This document shows positions 39,304-48,078 of a DNA stretch of 64,000 bases, in pieces. The stretch covers positions 1,798,001 through 1,862,000 of the forward strand of contig CP013614.1 in NCBI GenBank assembly GCA_001465115.1, written 5' to 3'. The stretch's first letter is position 1; each line of letters starts with the position of its first letter. The stretch is from Enterococcus silesiacus (GTDB taxonomy: Bacteria; Bacillota; Bacilli; Lactobacillales; Enterococcaceae). Made by a program: the position numbers and the translations under genes. A model generated the notes under the pieces. It searched no databases and was not told the origin of the DNA. It saw only the letters and a program-made list of their open reading frames with translations.

Positions 39304-40046
39304 ATCGATTATTAGGTAAAGTAATATTGATTACAGAAAGTAACAGTAGTATTGGTGCAGCTACAGCTAAATTAGCGGCCAAGGAAGGAGCCATTGTCGT
39401 TTGTACTGGTAACAATTTGAATAAAATTTCTACCGTCATATCAACAATCACTCAGGCCGATGGTGTAGCTACAGCGTTTCAACATGACGTAAGTTCTGTC
39501 GAGAGCTGGCAGAGAGTAATTTCCAATACTATAAAAAGCTATGGAAAAATTGATGTGTTAGTTAATAATGCTGGGATTTCTGCTCCAAAAATGATGTTAG
39601 ATTTATCGGCTGAAGATTGGAAAAAAATTCAAAGTATTGATGTAAATAGCCTTGTATTCAGTATCAAAGAAGTCATTCCGTTTATGATAAAAAATGGGGG
39701 TGGTTCGATCGTAAATGTTTCATCTCTTGAAGGTTTAGTTGGTTTACCAGACAATAGCCCCTATGCTGCAGCAAAAGATGTTATTCGCTCAGTCTCGCTT
39801 GAAGCGGCTTTTGAATATGCTAAACACAATATTCGTATCAATTCAATCTGTCCGGGCAGTATCGATACTCCCATGATAGAAACTACTTTTCCAACAATCA
39901 GGCCAGCATATAAAAAATCAGTTCACTTTCCTTATTTAGGAAAACCTGATGATATCGCCAATGGGATTATTTACCTTGCTTGCGATGAAGCCAGTTTCAT
40001 AACTGGTGCGGAATTAGTGATTGATGGAGACAGCATTACAATGTAA
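39300..40046 (+). CDS. Short-chain dehydrogenase/reductase with atypical cofactor motif
   Basis: A 248-residue classical SDR. The catalytic set is present: NNAG (89-92), Ser at 141/142 in VNVSS, Tyr155 and Lys159 in SPYAAAK, and the C-terminal SICPGSIDTPM. The N-terminal TGxxxGxG nucleotide motif is altered to T12-E-S-N-S-S-I-G19, losing two of three glycines and placing Glu next to the pyrophosphate site. Substrate unknown. Monocistronic behind a leader peptide/hairpin; a MITE-like element begins 26 bp after its stop. Confidence 0.82.
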   Translation: MNRLLGKVILITESNSSIGAATAKLAAKEGAIVVCTGNNLNKISTVISTITQADGVATAFQHDVSSVESWQRVISNTIKSYGKIDVLVNNAGISAPKMMLDLSAEDWKKIQSIDVNSLVFSIKEVIPFMIKNGGGSIVNVSSLEGLVGLPDNSPYAAAKDVIRSVSLEAAFEYAKHNIRINSICPGSIDTPMIETTFPTIRPAYKKSVHFPYLGKPDDIANGIIYLACDEASFITGAELVIDGDSITM

Positions 40047-40064
40047 AGACAAATATGTTGATAT

Positions 40065-40072
40065 ATTTAAAG
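40065..40072 (+). repeat. Target-site duplication, left copy (ATTTAAAG)
   Basis: Perfect 8-bp direct repeat with 40341-40348, immediately outside the terminal inverted repeat of the element at 40073. Confidence 0.75.
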
Positions 40073-40340
40073 GGCTCTTTGTCAACTAATGTTGGTAAAG
40101 AAAAACCAAAGAATTAAATCGATTAGTATGATTCCTAGAGGAACTTTCCTCTAGGTTTTTTGTTTTCTTGAAAAAGAATCGTACCAAAACATAAAGAAAT
40201 TCTCAATTTGAAATTGTAAATTTCCCCTTTTGATTGGTTTTCGTCGACTTAATTCTAAAGGATATCAGGGTGTCTTTTCTATTATTTTGCATTAAAAAAG
40301 ATGCCGGTGATTTCTCACCAACATCAGAAAGTATAGAGCC
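40073..40340. mobile_element. 268-bp MITE-like element, probably ISL3-derived
   Basis: Imperfect 26-bp terminal inverted repeats: left begins GGCTCTTTGTCAACTAATG, right end is the reverse complement beginning GGCTCTATACTTTC (18 of 26 positions agree). It is bounded by an exact 8-bp direct repeat, ATTTAAAG. GGCTCTTT-type ends and 8-bp duplications are features of ISL3-family insertion sequences, so this is probably an internally deleted derivative. It has no open frame of note but contains the hairpin at 40134, which could terminate the SDR transcript. Confidence 0.72.
40134..40161 (+). terminator. Hairpin terminator inside the MITE-like element
   Basis: Ten-bp perfect stem CCTAGAGGAA / TTCCTCTAGG, two-base gap, then TTTTTT. 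Likely provides the transcription end for the SDR gene upstream. Confidence 0.75.
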
Positions 40341-40348
40341 ATTTAAAG
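40341..40348 (+). repeat. Target-site duplication, right copy (ATTTAAAG)
   Basis: Right partner of 40065-40072, directly adjacent to the right inverted repeat of the MITE-like element. Confidence 0.75.
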
Positions 40349-40391
40349 AAGCTAAGAGATAACTTAAAACGTTATCTCTTAGCCTCTTTAA
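40345..40391. terminator. Bidirectional terminator downstream of the 40407 gene
   Basis: Stem GCTAAGAGATAAC / GTTATCTCTTAGC flanked by AAAGAA and CTCTTTAATT. On the minus strand it follows the stop at 40407 by 16 bp. Confidence 0.75.
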
Positions 40392-40406
40392 TTCTTTTAA
40401 ACATTA

Positions 40407-41738
40407 TTATTCGCTGACATCGATCGTCTGATTAATTGAGTCTAAATAACTAGAGTCCAAGAATACAACCCGCAAATGATTTTTAGCCTTTTTCAAGTCA
40501 AAACGTGTCGATACTTCTTTCTGTTTTAAATTACTAATATTCACATCAAAGAGCTTATCCCATAAAGCTTCTAAAGGAATTTGATCCATCGCTTCTTTTG
40601 GTAAATAAAAGCGTAATACAGAGACAAAGTCATCATATTTTTGATCTAAAACATCAATTTCTAAAAATTGCCGAATGTAGAATTCATACGCTGAAAGTCC
40701 ATTATCGATCGCCATTTTGGGGTCTAACACTCGATAATTCATCATTTTCCGACTCTTCTCATCAATCCACGGAAAATAAGCTTGAGCATTCAAGATTCCC
40801 CTTGTCCGGTTCACTACATATTTTTTGTGGATCTTATCATAACTTCTGGTAACAAAATACGTTGCACTTTTCTTTTCGACAGGCTGATAGTAACTATTTT
40901 GGTATTGAACAGTCTGAACAAACTCTGACCCAAAGGCATATTCAATATATGGCTGCCGTAACACGCCTGTGCCATTATTCCAAGCTAATTGATCATATCC
41001 CATCTGATCTCTAAATAACCGCTGATACTTTTGATTAACAGGTAGATTCCAATTAAACGGAGCATTAAATAACGTGACTTTGATCACTTGATTCGCTATT
41101 TCTTCTACGGATTGCACTTGCTGTATTTCTAAAAAGATCGGCTTTGGTATAACTTGAAAATATAAGCTGGAATAATACATTTTCCAGCAAGAAGTCAAAC
41201 ACAGTCCTTTAAAATAAATATCGTAACCTGCTAATTGATTGCAATCAACAATCACCACTTGTTTACTATCGTACCGTTTAGGTAAATCAGAAATTTCATT
41301 TTCTGTTTCAAAGGTTCTCTTTTCGATAATTTCAACATTATTATACAAATATTCATCCAATGGGCGAATGTACCCATAAATTCCATTTTTGATCATTCGA
41401 GTATCACAATAATCTTCGATCATCGATTGATAGATTGAAAAAACAGCCCCATCTATAACTGTTTGCTCATGAAGATTCAACTTAGAAATGTGGAGCCGAA
41501 ATTCTCCATCTTGACTATTCACTTTAATCCATAAATTTTCTTCCTCTGTAAAATGTTGAATTCGATGAGTAATTGTATGTAAATCAAACGCCTGTGTCTC
41601 TTCTTCGCCAAAACAACAACTTTCAGGAACCGTCAGAATTCGTAAAAAACTCAACCAATCGAACACATCTTGTTGCAATTCCTCTAAAGAAAAATCAGCT
41701 CGTTGAATCACCATATATATTTTCTCTGTTTTTTTCAT
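40407..41738 (-). CDS. Hypothetical protein, 443 residues, function unknown
   Basis: A soluble protein with no signal peptide, membrane helix or motif that I recognise. Features: CCFGEEETQ near 40-48, an aromatic-rich middle (WKMYYSSLYFQVIPKP; QYQNSYYQPVEKKS) and a C-terminal charged part. The ATG at 41738 is backed by GAGGTGAGG. It is single, flanked by terminators on both sides. The composition (many Tyr, Phe, Asp and Ile, well-spread codons) looks like a genuine conserved gene rather than a chance frame. Confidence 0.75.
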   Translation of the reverse strand: MKKTEKIYMVIQRADFSLEELQQDVFDWLSFLRILTVPESCCFGEEETQAFDLHTITHRIQHFTEEENLWIKVNSQDGEFRLHISKLNLHEQTVIDGAVFSIYQSMIEDYCDTRMIKNGIYGYIRPLDEYLYNNVEIIEKRTFETENEISDLPKRYDSKQVVIVDCNQLAGYDIYFKGLCLTSCWKMYYSSLYFQVIPKPIFLEIQQVQSVEEIANQVIKVTLFNAPFNWNLPVNQKYQRLFRDQMGYDQLAWNNGTGVLRQPYIEYAFGSEFVQTVQYQNSYYQPVEKKSATYFVTRSYDKIHKKYVVNRTRGILNAQAYFPWIDEKSRKMMNYRVLDPKMAIDNGLSAYEFYIRQFLEIDVLDQKYDDFVSVLRFYLPKEAMDQIPLEALWDKLFDVNISNLKQKEVSTRFDLKKAKNHLRVVFLDSSYLDSINQTIDVSE

Positions 41739-41852
41739 TTGCCTCACCTCATTCTTATAAGATAAGTATAGCGAAAAAAAAGAGAGACTTCATCTAATAT
41801 ACTTCTAAAATCAAAGTTTGATCCTTTATATCTTCTAAATAACTAAAAAAAC

Positions 41853-41895
41853 ACTTTATTTCTTTTAATTCAGAAAAATTTGAAAGAAATAAAGT
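41853..41895 (-). terminator. Second terminator shielding the 40407 gene
   Basis: Thirteen-bp perfect stem ACTTTATTTCTTT / AAAGAAATAAAGT with a 17-base loop; on the minus strand it is followed by GTTTTTTTAG. It would stop read-through from the allantoin operon. The rest of 41739-42174 contains the two structures listed next and no gene. Confidence 0.65.
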
Positions 41896-41993
41896 ATTTT
41901 CTAATTTATGCTTTGAATCCAACGACCTCAGCAATTTTCCTAGCTAACAAACAAGTACATTCCATGACGCTCATTCTTCTAAGTTATCGAAAA

Positions 41994-42033
41994 AGCCTGA
42001 GACAAAACTAAAAATCAGTTTTATCTCAGGCTC
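41994..42033 (-). terminator. Terminator of the allB transcript
   Basis: Sixteen-bp stem AGCCTGAGACAAAACT / AGTTTTATCTCAGGCT (one mismatch) with a T5 run on the minus strand, about 140 bp after the allB stop. Confidence 0.8.
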
Positions 42034-42046
42034 TAAATCCGAATAA

Positions 42047-42152
42047 TGGCGAGACAAAAGCAGCTACTATGATCCGCTTCGATCACATCAATTTCTAAGT
42101 GCTAAAGCATTAAGAGTTAAAGGCTTCGGAAATAAACGCTTTTGTCTCTGCC
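42047..42152. repeat. Structured 3'-UTR with long inverted repeat
   Basis: GGC-GAGACAAAAGC at 42047-42061 pairs with GCTTTTGTCTC-TGCC at 42138-42152, closing a roughly 75-base interior with its own small stems (TGATC/GATCA; TGCT/AGCA). It lies between the allB stop and its terminator. Layout suggests a small dispersed palindromic element or a structured RNA end; no protein-coding potential. Confidence 0.5.
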
Positions 42153-42174
42153 TCTTTAGGCACTATTAACTCGT

Positions 42175-43542
42175 TTATTTTTTAATAAAAGCACCAACAA
42201 AATCAGCTGAAACACCCTCGTCTTTTGTATAAATTATATGACCTCTTAAAACTGTCCCCACTACTTGAGCACCAATTTCACGTCCAATGTAGGGACTAAT
42301 TTTATTACGATATTCCAGATCTTCTGCTTTTAACGTATACGGTGCATTGGGTTTGATCAAAACAAAATCAGCATCTTTCCCAATACTGATCCGACCTTTT
42401 TGATCTAAGTCATAACGATCAGCTGGATTGGCAGCAATGATATCAGCAAATTGTTTCAATGACATCCCTCTTTTCTGAACCCCTTCATCAAAAAGTACAT
42501 CCACATTGTTTTGGACGCCGGAAATTCCACCCCAAGCTTCAAATGCATTGGCTTTATCTTTTAGATCTGGTGTACATGGAGAATGGTCAGATGTAACAAA
42601 ATCAATCTCCCCTGACAAAACTTTTTCCCACATGCCGTTTTGATTTTCTTTATCACGAATTGGTGGTGAACATTTTACAACAGGTCCAATTGCATCTAAC
42701 TCGTCTGTATCAAAATAGAGATAGTGAGTACACGTTTCGCACGTTACATCGACTCCTGCTGCTCTTGCTTTAGTTACCTCTTCTACGCCTTCTGGACAAG
42801 CAATATGGCAGATATGAATGCGGCAGCCTGTTTCTTTAGCAAATAAGATCGCTCTACGAATTGGTTCAACTTCAGTGAAGACAGGTCGCGTTGCAACATA
42901 AGCCTTTAAGGTTGTTGCTCCATTTCTATAAGCCATTTCACCTAATTTATCTGTAATCGCGGCATTTTCTGCGTGGATTGCCAGCACTTTACCCGTTTTA
43001 GCCACTTGTTTCATCCCTTCGTAGAGAGAATAGTCATCAACATTCATAAAATCACCATCAATACTACGGTCACCGCAAGTTGCCATAAAACACTTATATG
43101 CTGCGACTCCACCATCATTCAGTTCTTGGATACCGCCTTCAAGATTGAACGGCACTAATCCGCCAAAAGATCCCACATCAGATTTCAACTTGCCTTTCCC
43201 TGCACCATACTTAATGTCTAGCGACTCACCATCAACTGTTGCCGGCACTTGATTTAAAGGCATCTCCATAAATGACGTAACGCCTCCTTTAGCACAAGAA
43301 GCTGTTCCGGTAATATACCCCTCCCATTGATCGCGATAGCCGCCACCCGGATCTGTAATATGCACATGAGCATCGACCATCCCAGGGCTGACAACTACGC
43401 CTGTCGCATCAATTTCTTTTATTGCATCACCTAAGTTATTCCCAATCGCTACGATTACACCATCTTTGACAGCAACATCTGTTGTAACCTCTCCTGACTC
43501 TAAAATAACTAAACCATTTTTAATCAACAAATCATAACTCAT
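42175..43542 (-). CDS. allB: Allantoinase
   Basis: A 455-residue amidohydrolase opening the hydantoin ring of allantoin to give allantoate. Metal ligands: H59 and H61 in DAHVHITDPG, the carbamylated Lys150 in AAYKCFM, His in IHAEN and HICHIA, Asp in FVTSDHSPC. The C-terminal strand domain ends FVGAFIKK. AGGAGGAG supports the ATG at 43542. The leader between it and the permease carries repeat element A. Last gene of the pucG-side operon. Confidence 0.95.
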   Translation of the reverse strand: MSYDLLIKNGLVILESGEVTTDVAVKDGVIVAIGNNLGDAIKEIDATGVVVSPGMVDAHVHITDPGGGYRDQWEGYITGTASCAKGGVTSFMEMPLNQVPATVDGESLDIKYGAGKGKLKSDVGSFGGLVPFNLEGGIQELNDGGVAAYKCFMATCGDRSIDGDFMNVDDYSLYEGMKQVAKTGKVLAIHAENAAITDKLGEMAYRNGATTLKAYVATRPVFTEVEPIRRAILFAKETGCRIHICHIACPEGVEEVTKARAAGVDVTCETCTHYLYFDTDELDAIGPVVKCSPPIRDKENQNGMWEKVLSGEIDFVTSDHSPCTPDLKDKANAFEAWGGISGVQNNVDVLFDEGVQKRGMSLKQFADIIAANPADRYDLDQKGRISIGKDADFVLIKPNAPYTLKAEDLEYRNKISPYIGREIGAQVVGTVLRGHIIYTKDEGVSADFVGAFIKK

Positions 43543-43561
43543 ATGCTCTCCTCCTAAATTT

Positions 43562-43675
43562 AAAAGCTGCATGAGCCCACTTAGACTCGAATGAAAAATA
43601 GGGAAATACGAATGTGATGCTTTTTAGCACAAGCGTATTTTATCTTTTTTCGAGAGAGTAAACTGCGTAGCTCAT
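43562..43675 (-). repeat. Allantoin-cluster hairpin element, copy A (upstream of allB)
   Basis: Read toward allB: GCTACGCAG..., CGAAAAAAGATAAAATACG, apical stem GTGCTAAAAAGCATCAC, TATTTTTCATTCGAG, then GCAGCTTTTAAATTTAGGAGG split across the ribosome-binding site. Core hairpin 43586-43654, closed by CTCGA/TCGAG; an outer ATGAGC/GCTCAT pair reaches the permease stop codon. Related to copies B-E. Confidence 0.75.
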
Positions 43676-45135
43676 TATTTTTTATCAAATACTTTTCTTA
43701 AAACCAAATATAAAACAAAAGCTGATGCAAATCCAGCAATCCAAGAGATGTCCGAAATTACTTTTAATGCAGGAATAAAATTACCGCTCAAACAAATGAC
43801 CAAGGCAGCAATAGTCGCAGCGTAGGCAGGTTTATTCAATCCTTTGTATATATTATGATTATTATCAGTATTCGTCTCCAGATACAATTGATTCAAATCA
43901 ATTTTTTGTCTTTGGACGAAATAATAATTAGCGATCATCGTTCCAGCAACTGGTCCTAAAACCGCTCCTATTGTATTCAAGAAAATAAAAATACTAGCTG
44001 CATTCTCCATTAATTTCCACGGCATGATCAAAAAACTAATCACACTGGCAAGTAAAACGCCTTTTTTATAATCAATTTTTTTAGGAAATAATGCGCATAA
44101 CTGATAGGCAGCCGGAATGATATTTCCCGTTGCATTTGTAGAAACTGTTGTTAATAGAAATACCAGCATTGCGACAATAATTGCAAATGAATTATCCCAG
44201 CGATCCACAATATTTAATATATTCCATTCTTGAATGCCGTAACGAATTGAGCCGCCAATTAAAATCACAACACTTGAAAATGCAAAGATACCATAGCCAA
44301 CTAAAAAACTGGCTGTTTGCCCAATCGTCTGATCTTTTGTTGATTTTGCATTTTGAGTAAAATCTGAAACACTGGCTCCAGGTGCTGCCCAAACTGCTAA
44401 AACTGAATTAATGATCAGTAAATAGACAAATACTGGTGAAATATTGTGAGCTGCTCCTGTAACATCATAAGATAAAATCGGTCCCAAACCGCCAGCCGCA
44501 CCAATCGCCCAAATAGCCATTCCACCAAAAACAATATAAATCATCGGGCTCAAGATCGCTGTAAACTTATTAAGAATCTTTCCTCCGCCAAAACCTATCA
44601 ACATATTGACAGCCCAAAATATTGTAAATGCGATCAATCCGGGGACTGAGATCCCCAAGATCATCGTGTCTCCTCCAAGCGTTAAAAATCCTGGCCAAAT
44701 TTTACCGATCAAAATCAACAATGCCAATGAACCTGTATAATTCTGCAAGCCAAACCAAGCAATCGCAGCTACACATCCTCTAAGAAATCCTGGTAGCTTT
44801 GCACCAATATCACCATAAGTTGAACGTAAATGAATAGCAAACGGAATCCCATACTTTGATCCTGCCCGACCATTAAATGTCATAAATAAAGCTACCACCA
44901 TTGCACTTATCACCAAAGCTAGCATGATGTTGATTGGTGATAATCCCAAAAACAGGAATCCTCCAACAGCGGTATAATTTGGTATATTATGTACTGAACC
45001 CATCCACAATGTAAAATAGTTCATTTTCCCCATCATCCTTTTGGATAACGGTTTCGGCAATAGATCTTCATTGTAGCCTCGCTCACGATAACGCTGCAGT
45101 TCATCTTCCGTAATTTGATAATCTTGGTTTTCCAT
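43675..45135 (-). CDS. NCS1-family allantoin permease
   Basis: A 486-residue membrane protein with about 12 hydrophobic helices. Family marks: N-terminal NEDLLPKPLSKRMMGKMNYFTLWMG, FGIPFAIHLRSTYGDIGAKLPG-like segment around 95-110 and WFGLQNYTG. NCS1 carriers of this kind (PucI, AllW) take up allantoin with cations. Located directly before allB, consistent with import of the pathway substrate. GGAGGCG precedes the ATG. Confidence 0.88.
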   Translation of the reverse strand: MENQDYQITEDELQRYRERGYNEDLLPKPLSKRMMGKMNYFTLWMGSVHNIPNYTAVGGFLFLGLSPINIMLALVISAMVVALFMTFNGRAGSKYGIPFAIHLRSTYGDIGAKLPGFLRGCVAAIAWFGLQNYTGSLALLILIGKIWPGFLTLGGDTMILGISVPGLIAFTIFWAVNMLIGFGGGKILNKFTAILSPMIYIVFGGMAIWAIGAAGGLGPILSYDVTGAAHNISPVFVYLLIINSVLAVWAAPGASVSDFTQNAKSTKDQTIGQTASFLVGYGIFAFSSVVILIGGSIRYGIQEWNILNIVDRWDNSFAIIVAMLVFLLTTVSTNATGNIIPAAYQLCALFPKKIDYKKGVLLASVISFLIMPWKLMENAASIFIFLNTIGAVLGPVAGTMIANYYFVQRQKIDLNQLYLETNTDNNHNIYKGLNKPAYAATIAALVICLSGNFIPALKVISDISWIAGFASAFVLYLVLRKVFDKK

Positions 45136-45246
45136 TATTTCGCCTCCTTTTAATCGCTCATCTACATAGATCTAGTTCTAGTTAGCCTGTAATTAATCAC
45201 AAATGATGAATATTATCTTACCCAAAAGACCCTTAGGATAAAATAA

Positions 45247-45283
45247 CCCCTGAAAATCAGCGAATAGATCCAATTTTCAAGGG
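45247..45283 (-). terminator. Terminator after the DAACS symporter gene
   Basis: Stem CCCTTGAAAAT / ATTTTCAGGGG on the minus strand followed by TTATTTT. It separates the symporter from the permease, so the permease-allB pair may have its own promoter in 45136-45240. Confidence 0.65.
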
Positions 45284-45310
45284 TATATTTCATTTTTTCA
45301 ACTATTTTAA

Positions 45311-46531
45311 TTATGCATTAAATACATCGTAATCTAGTTCTTTTTCATCAGCTGCAACAATCAAAGCTACCGTTGTATCCGCATCAACATTTAGTAAGGT
45401 TCGAAACATACCAGAAAACCAGTCAATTCCTGCCAGAAGTGCAATGCTTTCTGTTGGTAAACCTAGCATAGGCATCACTGTAGCAAGTGCCACCAAACCG
45501 CCGCCAGGAACAACTACTGTGCCTAAACAGGCCAGTGTTGACAACAAGACAGCCTTTACGAGCTCACCAATTCCCATTTGAATATTATAAAATTGGGCAA
45601 AAGTTACAATAGCTAGTGATAAAAACATGGCTAATCCATTACTATTTAATGTCATTCCTAAAGGCATGACTAGTTTTGAAATGCGATCACTAATGCCTAA
45701 CTTATCTCGACCGTCTTCAATTTGTATAGGTAAAGTGATCGCTGATGATGTTGTTGTAAATGCAACGATTGACATTCTCCACATATTTTGTATTAGTTTA
45801 TTCATACTAACCTTACAGTATAATGCTGTTATCAATAACCAAACAATCAAAAATAATAGTGTGCTAAGCCCAAGCGTCAATAAAAATTTCATTAGTGTTA
45901 TCAATACCCCGATGCCGATCGTTCCTATAACAGGAGCAATCAGACAAAAAATACCGATTGGCGCAAGTTTCATAATCAATGTCACCATTTTTAAAATAAC
46001 ATTATTAAAAGCTGAAACGACCTCAAGTAAAATTGAATTTTTATCTTGATCTTTGATCAAACTCAACGCTAAACCAAATAATAATGAAAAGATAATCACT
46101 TGTATCATATTCGCTTGCGCCATTGCTTCGATAATATTCTTTGGAACAAAATCAACAATAATCTCTTGTAGACTTTCTGTGCTCGCTTTAATGTCTCCAA
46201 CTTCAAAACCACTAACTTGTAAGCCTTTGCCCGGCTGTATCAACAGACCAAACAAAACGCCTATAACTGCAGCCAAAATTGTTGACCCCATAAACCATAT
46301 AAATACTTTCAAACCAATTTTCCCAAGTTCTTTAGCCGCCAAGCTACCAACGGCTTCAATCACTGCCCCCATAATCAAAACGACTACAGACATCTGAATC
46401 AAACGCAGAAATAAATCTCCAATGACTTTGAGCGACTCAACTTTTTCTTGGAAGATAATCCCTACTACAACTCCTAGTATAGTGGCGATCATCACCTGAT
46501 TTGTCATACTTATGTTGCTAATTTTTTTCAT
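45311..46531 (-). CDS. Dicarboxylate/amino acid:cation symporter (DAACS family)
   Basis: A 406-residue secondary transporter with about eight transmembrane helices and the family's re-entrant loop motifs: AFTTTSSAITLPI (serine-rich, HP1), MTLNSNGLAMF (about 300) and the glycine-rich VPGGGLVAL; the C-terminal NVDADTTVALIVA is typical. GltP/GltT relatives move glutamate, aspartate or C4-dicarboxylates. Inside the allantoin cluster it might import or export a carboxylated intermediate such as oxamate (inference only). The ATG at 46531 follows GAGGAA. Confidence 0.82.
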   Translation of the reverse strand: MKKISNISMTNQVMIATILGVVVGIIFQEKVESLKVIGDLFLRLIQMSVVVLIMGAVIEAVGSLAAKELGKIGLKVFIWFMGSTILAAVIGVLFGLLIQPGKGLQVSGFEVGDIKASTESLQEIIVDFVPKNIIEAMAQANMIQVIIFSLLFGLALSLIKDQDKNSILLEVVSAFNNVILKMVTLIMKLAPIGIFCLIAPVIGTIGIGVLITLMKFLLTLGLSTLLFLIVWLLITALYCKVSMNKLIQNMWRMSIVAFTTTSSAITLPIQIEDGRDKLGISDRISKLVMPLGMTLNSNGLAMFLSLAIVTFAQFYNIQMGIGELVKAVLLSTLACLGTVVVPGGGLVALATVMPMLGLPTESIALLAGIDWFSGMFRTLLNVDADTTVALIVAADEKELDYDVFNA

Positions 46532-46602
46532 GACTGGGTTCCTCACTTTAAGATACCAACTGACAACTTAATAACTATCTACTAGTAGAAATTTTATCTA
46601 AC

Positions 46603-47871
46603 TTATGCACTTTTCTTCTTATTTAAATTAGCTAGTAAAAATAGAATTGTTCCTACAACTAATAAGACAACCGAAATATAAAAGCCCATTACTTTTGAAC
46701 CCGTTGCGTCTGAAATCGAACCAGTCAATGTTGGTGCAATAACAGATGACATCATTCCGAAAAAGTTAAATACACCAAGTGTAGTACCAATTCCTACTTT
46801 AGGGGCATTTTCACCAAGCCATGAAATGATAATCGGTTCTACCGCAAGTTTTCCTAAGAATCCATACATAATCAAGCTAATCAATAAGAATGTTGAATTA
46901 GTAGCTTGTACAGTGAATAACAGCATCGCCGCAGCTAGAAGTTCTAAAATCACAATAAACTGTACTTTTTTATGCATATATTTATCCGCTAAACGACTAA
47001 AGAATAATGCTCCTGGAATCGAAGCAAACGCAACTAATGAGGCAGAAAATCCGATCGCAGCTCCTTCAAATCCTCTTTCAGTTCCTAAAAAGTTTGGCAA
47101 CCATGTAACTGTCATATAATAGCCATAACAAGTTGCAAAGTATAAAATATAAGCAAATAACATTTTTGGTGAGAATAACTTTTTGATCGATACATGTTCT
47201 TTTTCTACAACTGTAACTTCTTCTGTCACTTCAGCAGCTTCTGCTGCTTCAGATTGAGCTAAAAATTCAGCATCTTCTTTATTATTACGAATAATTGCGA
47301 TAAACGCGATCAACATTACAACAATCAAGGCCACTGAGATATACATCATTGTTTGCCAAGGGAACTGTAATTGTACAACTAAGAAACTAGATAAGATCAA
47401 CCCTAAACCTGAACCAACTGCTGAACCACTGTTTACAATAGCTGTAGAAAAACTTCTTTTCTCTTTAGGGATATTTTGAGATGTTAGAGAATAGGCTGAT
47501 CCATAGAACGAGCCACAACCTAAACCGGCTAAAACACTACCAACATAAATCATTTGGATATTCGTTGCTTGAGAAATCAATAAAGCGGCTAATCCAAAAA
47601 CAATAAAGCCAGGAATCAATACTTTTTTCTTCCCGATTTTATCTACTAAAAAACCTGCAGGAATCTGCATTGCCACATACCCAAAGAAGTAACAAGTAGA
47701 AATAAAGCCCAACGCTGTATCCGTGATGTTTCCGCCAAGTGACGCATTGATCTGTGGATATGCAGGTGATAACGCTGAACGATATACCCAGATCGTTACC
47801 CAACCGGCACATAACAAAATAACAATTTTTTTCCAATAATCCATTCCTGAACCTTTACTTTTTGCATCCAT
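46603..47871 (-). CDS. Major facilitator superfamily transporter
   Basis: A 422-residue, 12-helix MFS carrier. Loop motif GFLVDKIGKKKVLIPG between helices 2 and 3 and an ARFSRLADKY-like repeat (FFSRLADKYMHKK) in the second half; a long central cytoplasmic loop rich in Glu (EAAEAAEVTEEVTVVEKE). Belongs with the anion:cation symporter-type MFS proteins. Position between pucG and the symporter suggests transport of an allantoin-pathway compound. GGAGG upstream. Confidence 0.82.
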   Translation of the reverse strand: MDAKSKGSGMDYWKKIVILLCAGWVTIWVYRSALSPAYPQINASLGGNITDTALGFISTCYFFGYVAMQIPAGFLVDKIGKKKVLIPGFIVFGLAALLISQATNIQMIYVGSVLAGLGCGSFYGSAYSLTSQNIPKEKRSFSTAIVNSGSAVGSGLGLILSSFLVVQLQFPWQTMMYISVALIVVMLIAFIAIIRNNKEDAEFLAQSEAAEAAEVTEEVTVVEKEHVSIKKLFSPKMLFAYILYFATCYGYYMTVTWLPNFLGTERGFEGAAIGFSASLVAFASIPGALFFSRLADKYMHKKVQFIVILELLAAAMLLFTVQATNSTFLLISLIMYGFLGKLAVEPIIISWLGENAPKVGIGTTLGVFNFFGMMSSVIAPTLTGSISDATGSKVMGFYISVVLLVVGTILFLLANLNKKKSA

Positions 47872-47973
47872 GTCTTTTCCTCCATATGTTATTTTTTATA
47901 AATTTGACAAGTAAAATCTTTGTGCAATTTCACATCAAACCTATAAACAAACAACTTCTTATTCATTAACAAT

Positions 47974-47987
47974 TGTAAGCGGTAGCA
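47974..47987. promoter_or_regulatory. cre-like site (TGTAAGCGGTAGCA)
   Basis: Matches the CcpA operator consensus TGWAANCGNTNWCA at all but one position. It lies 103 bp upstream of the MFS gene; a near-identical core (ATTGTAAGCGGT) is in front of allC at 60711. Suggests carbon catabolite control of both transcription units. Confidence 0.6.
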
Positions 47988-48021
47988 AATTTTCGCGCAT
48001 CATTATTTTTCACAAACTTGC

Positions 48022-48068
48022 TAAAAAGTTTGTGCAAAACGAACAATCACTTGTTCTTTCGCACAAAC
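48022..48068 (-). terminator. Terminator of pucG with a competing hairpin
   Basis: On the minus strand GTTTGTGC...GAACAA, loop, TTGTTC...GCACAAAC followed by TTTTTAG. The 3' arm (CACAAACTT) can instead pair with AAGTTTGTG at 48011-48019 on the plus strand coordinates, so two mutually exclusive stems are possible. The gap 47872-48078 has no gene. Confidence 0.6.
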
Positions 48069-48078
48069 AATTTCATTT

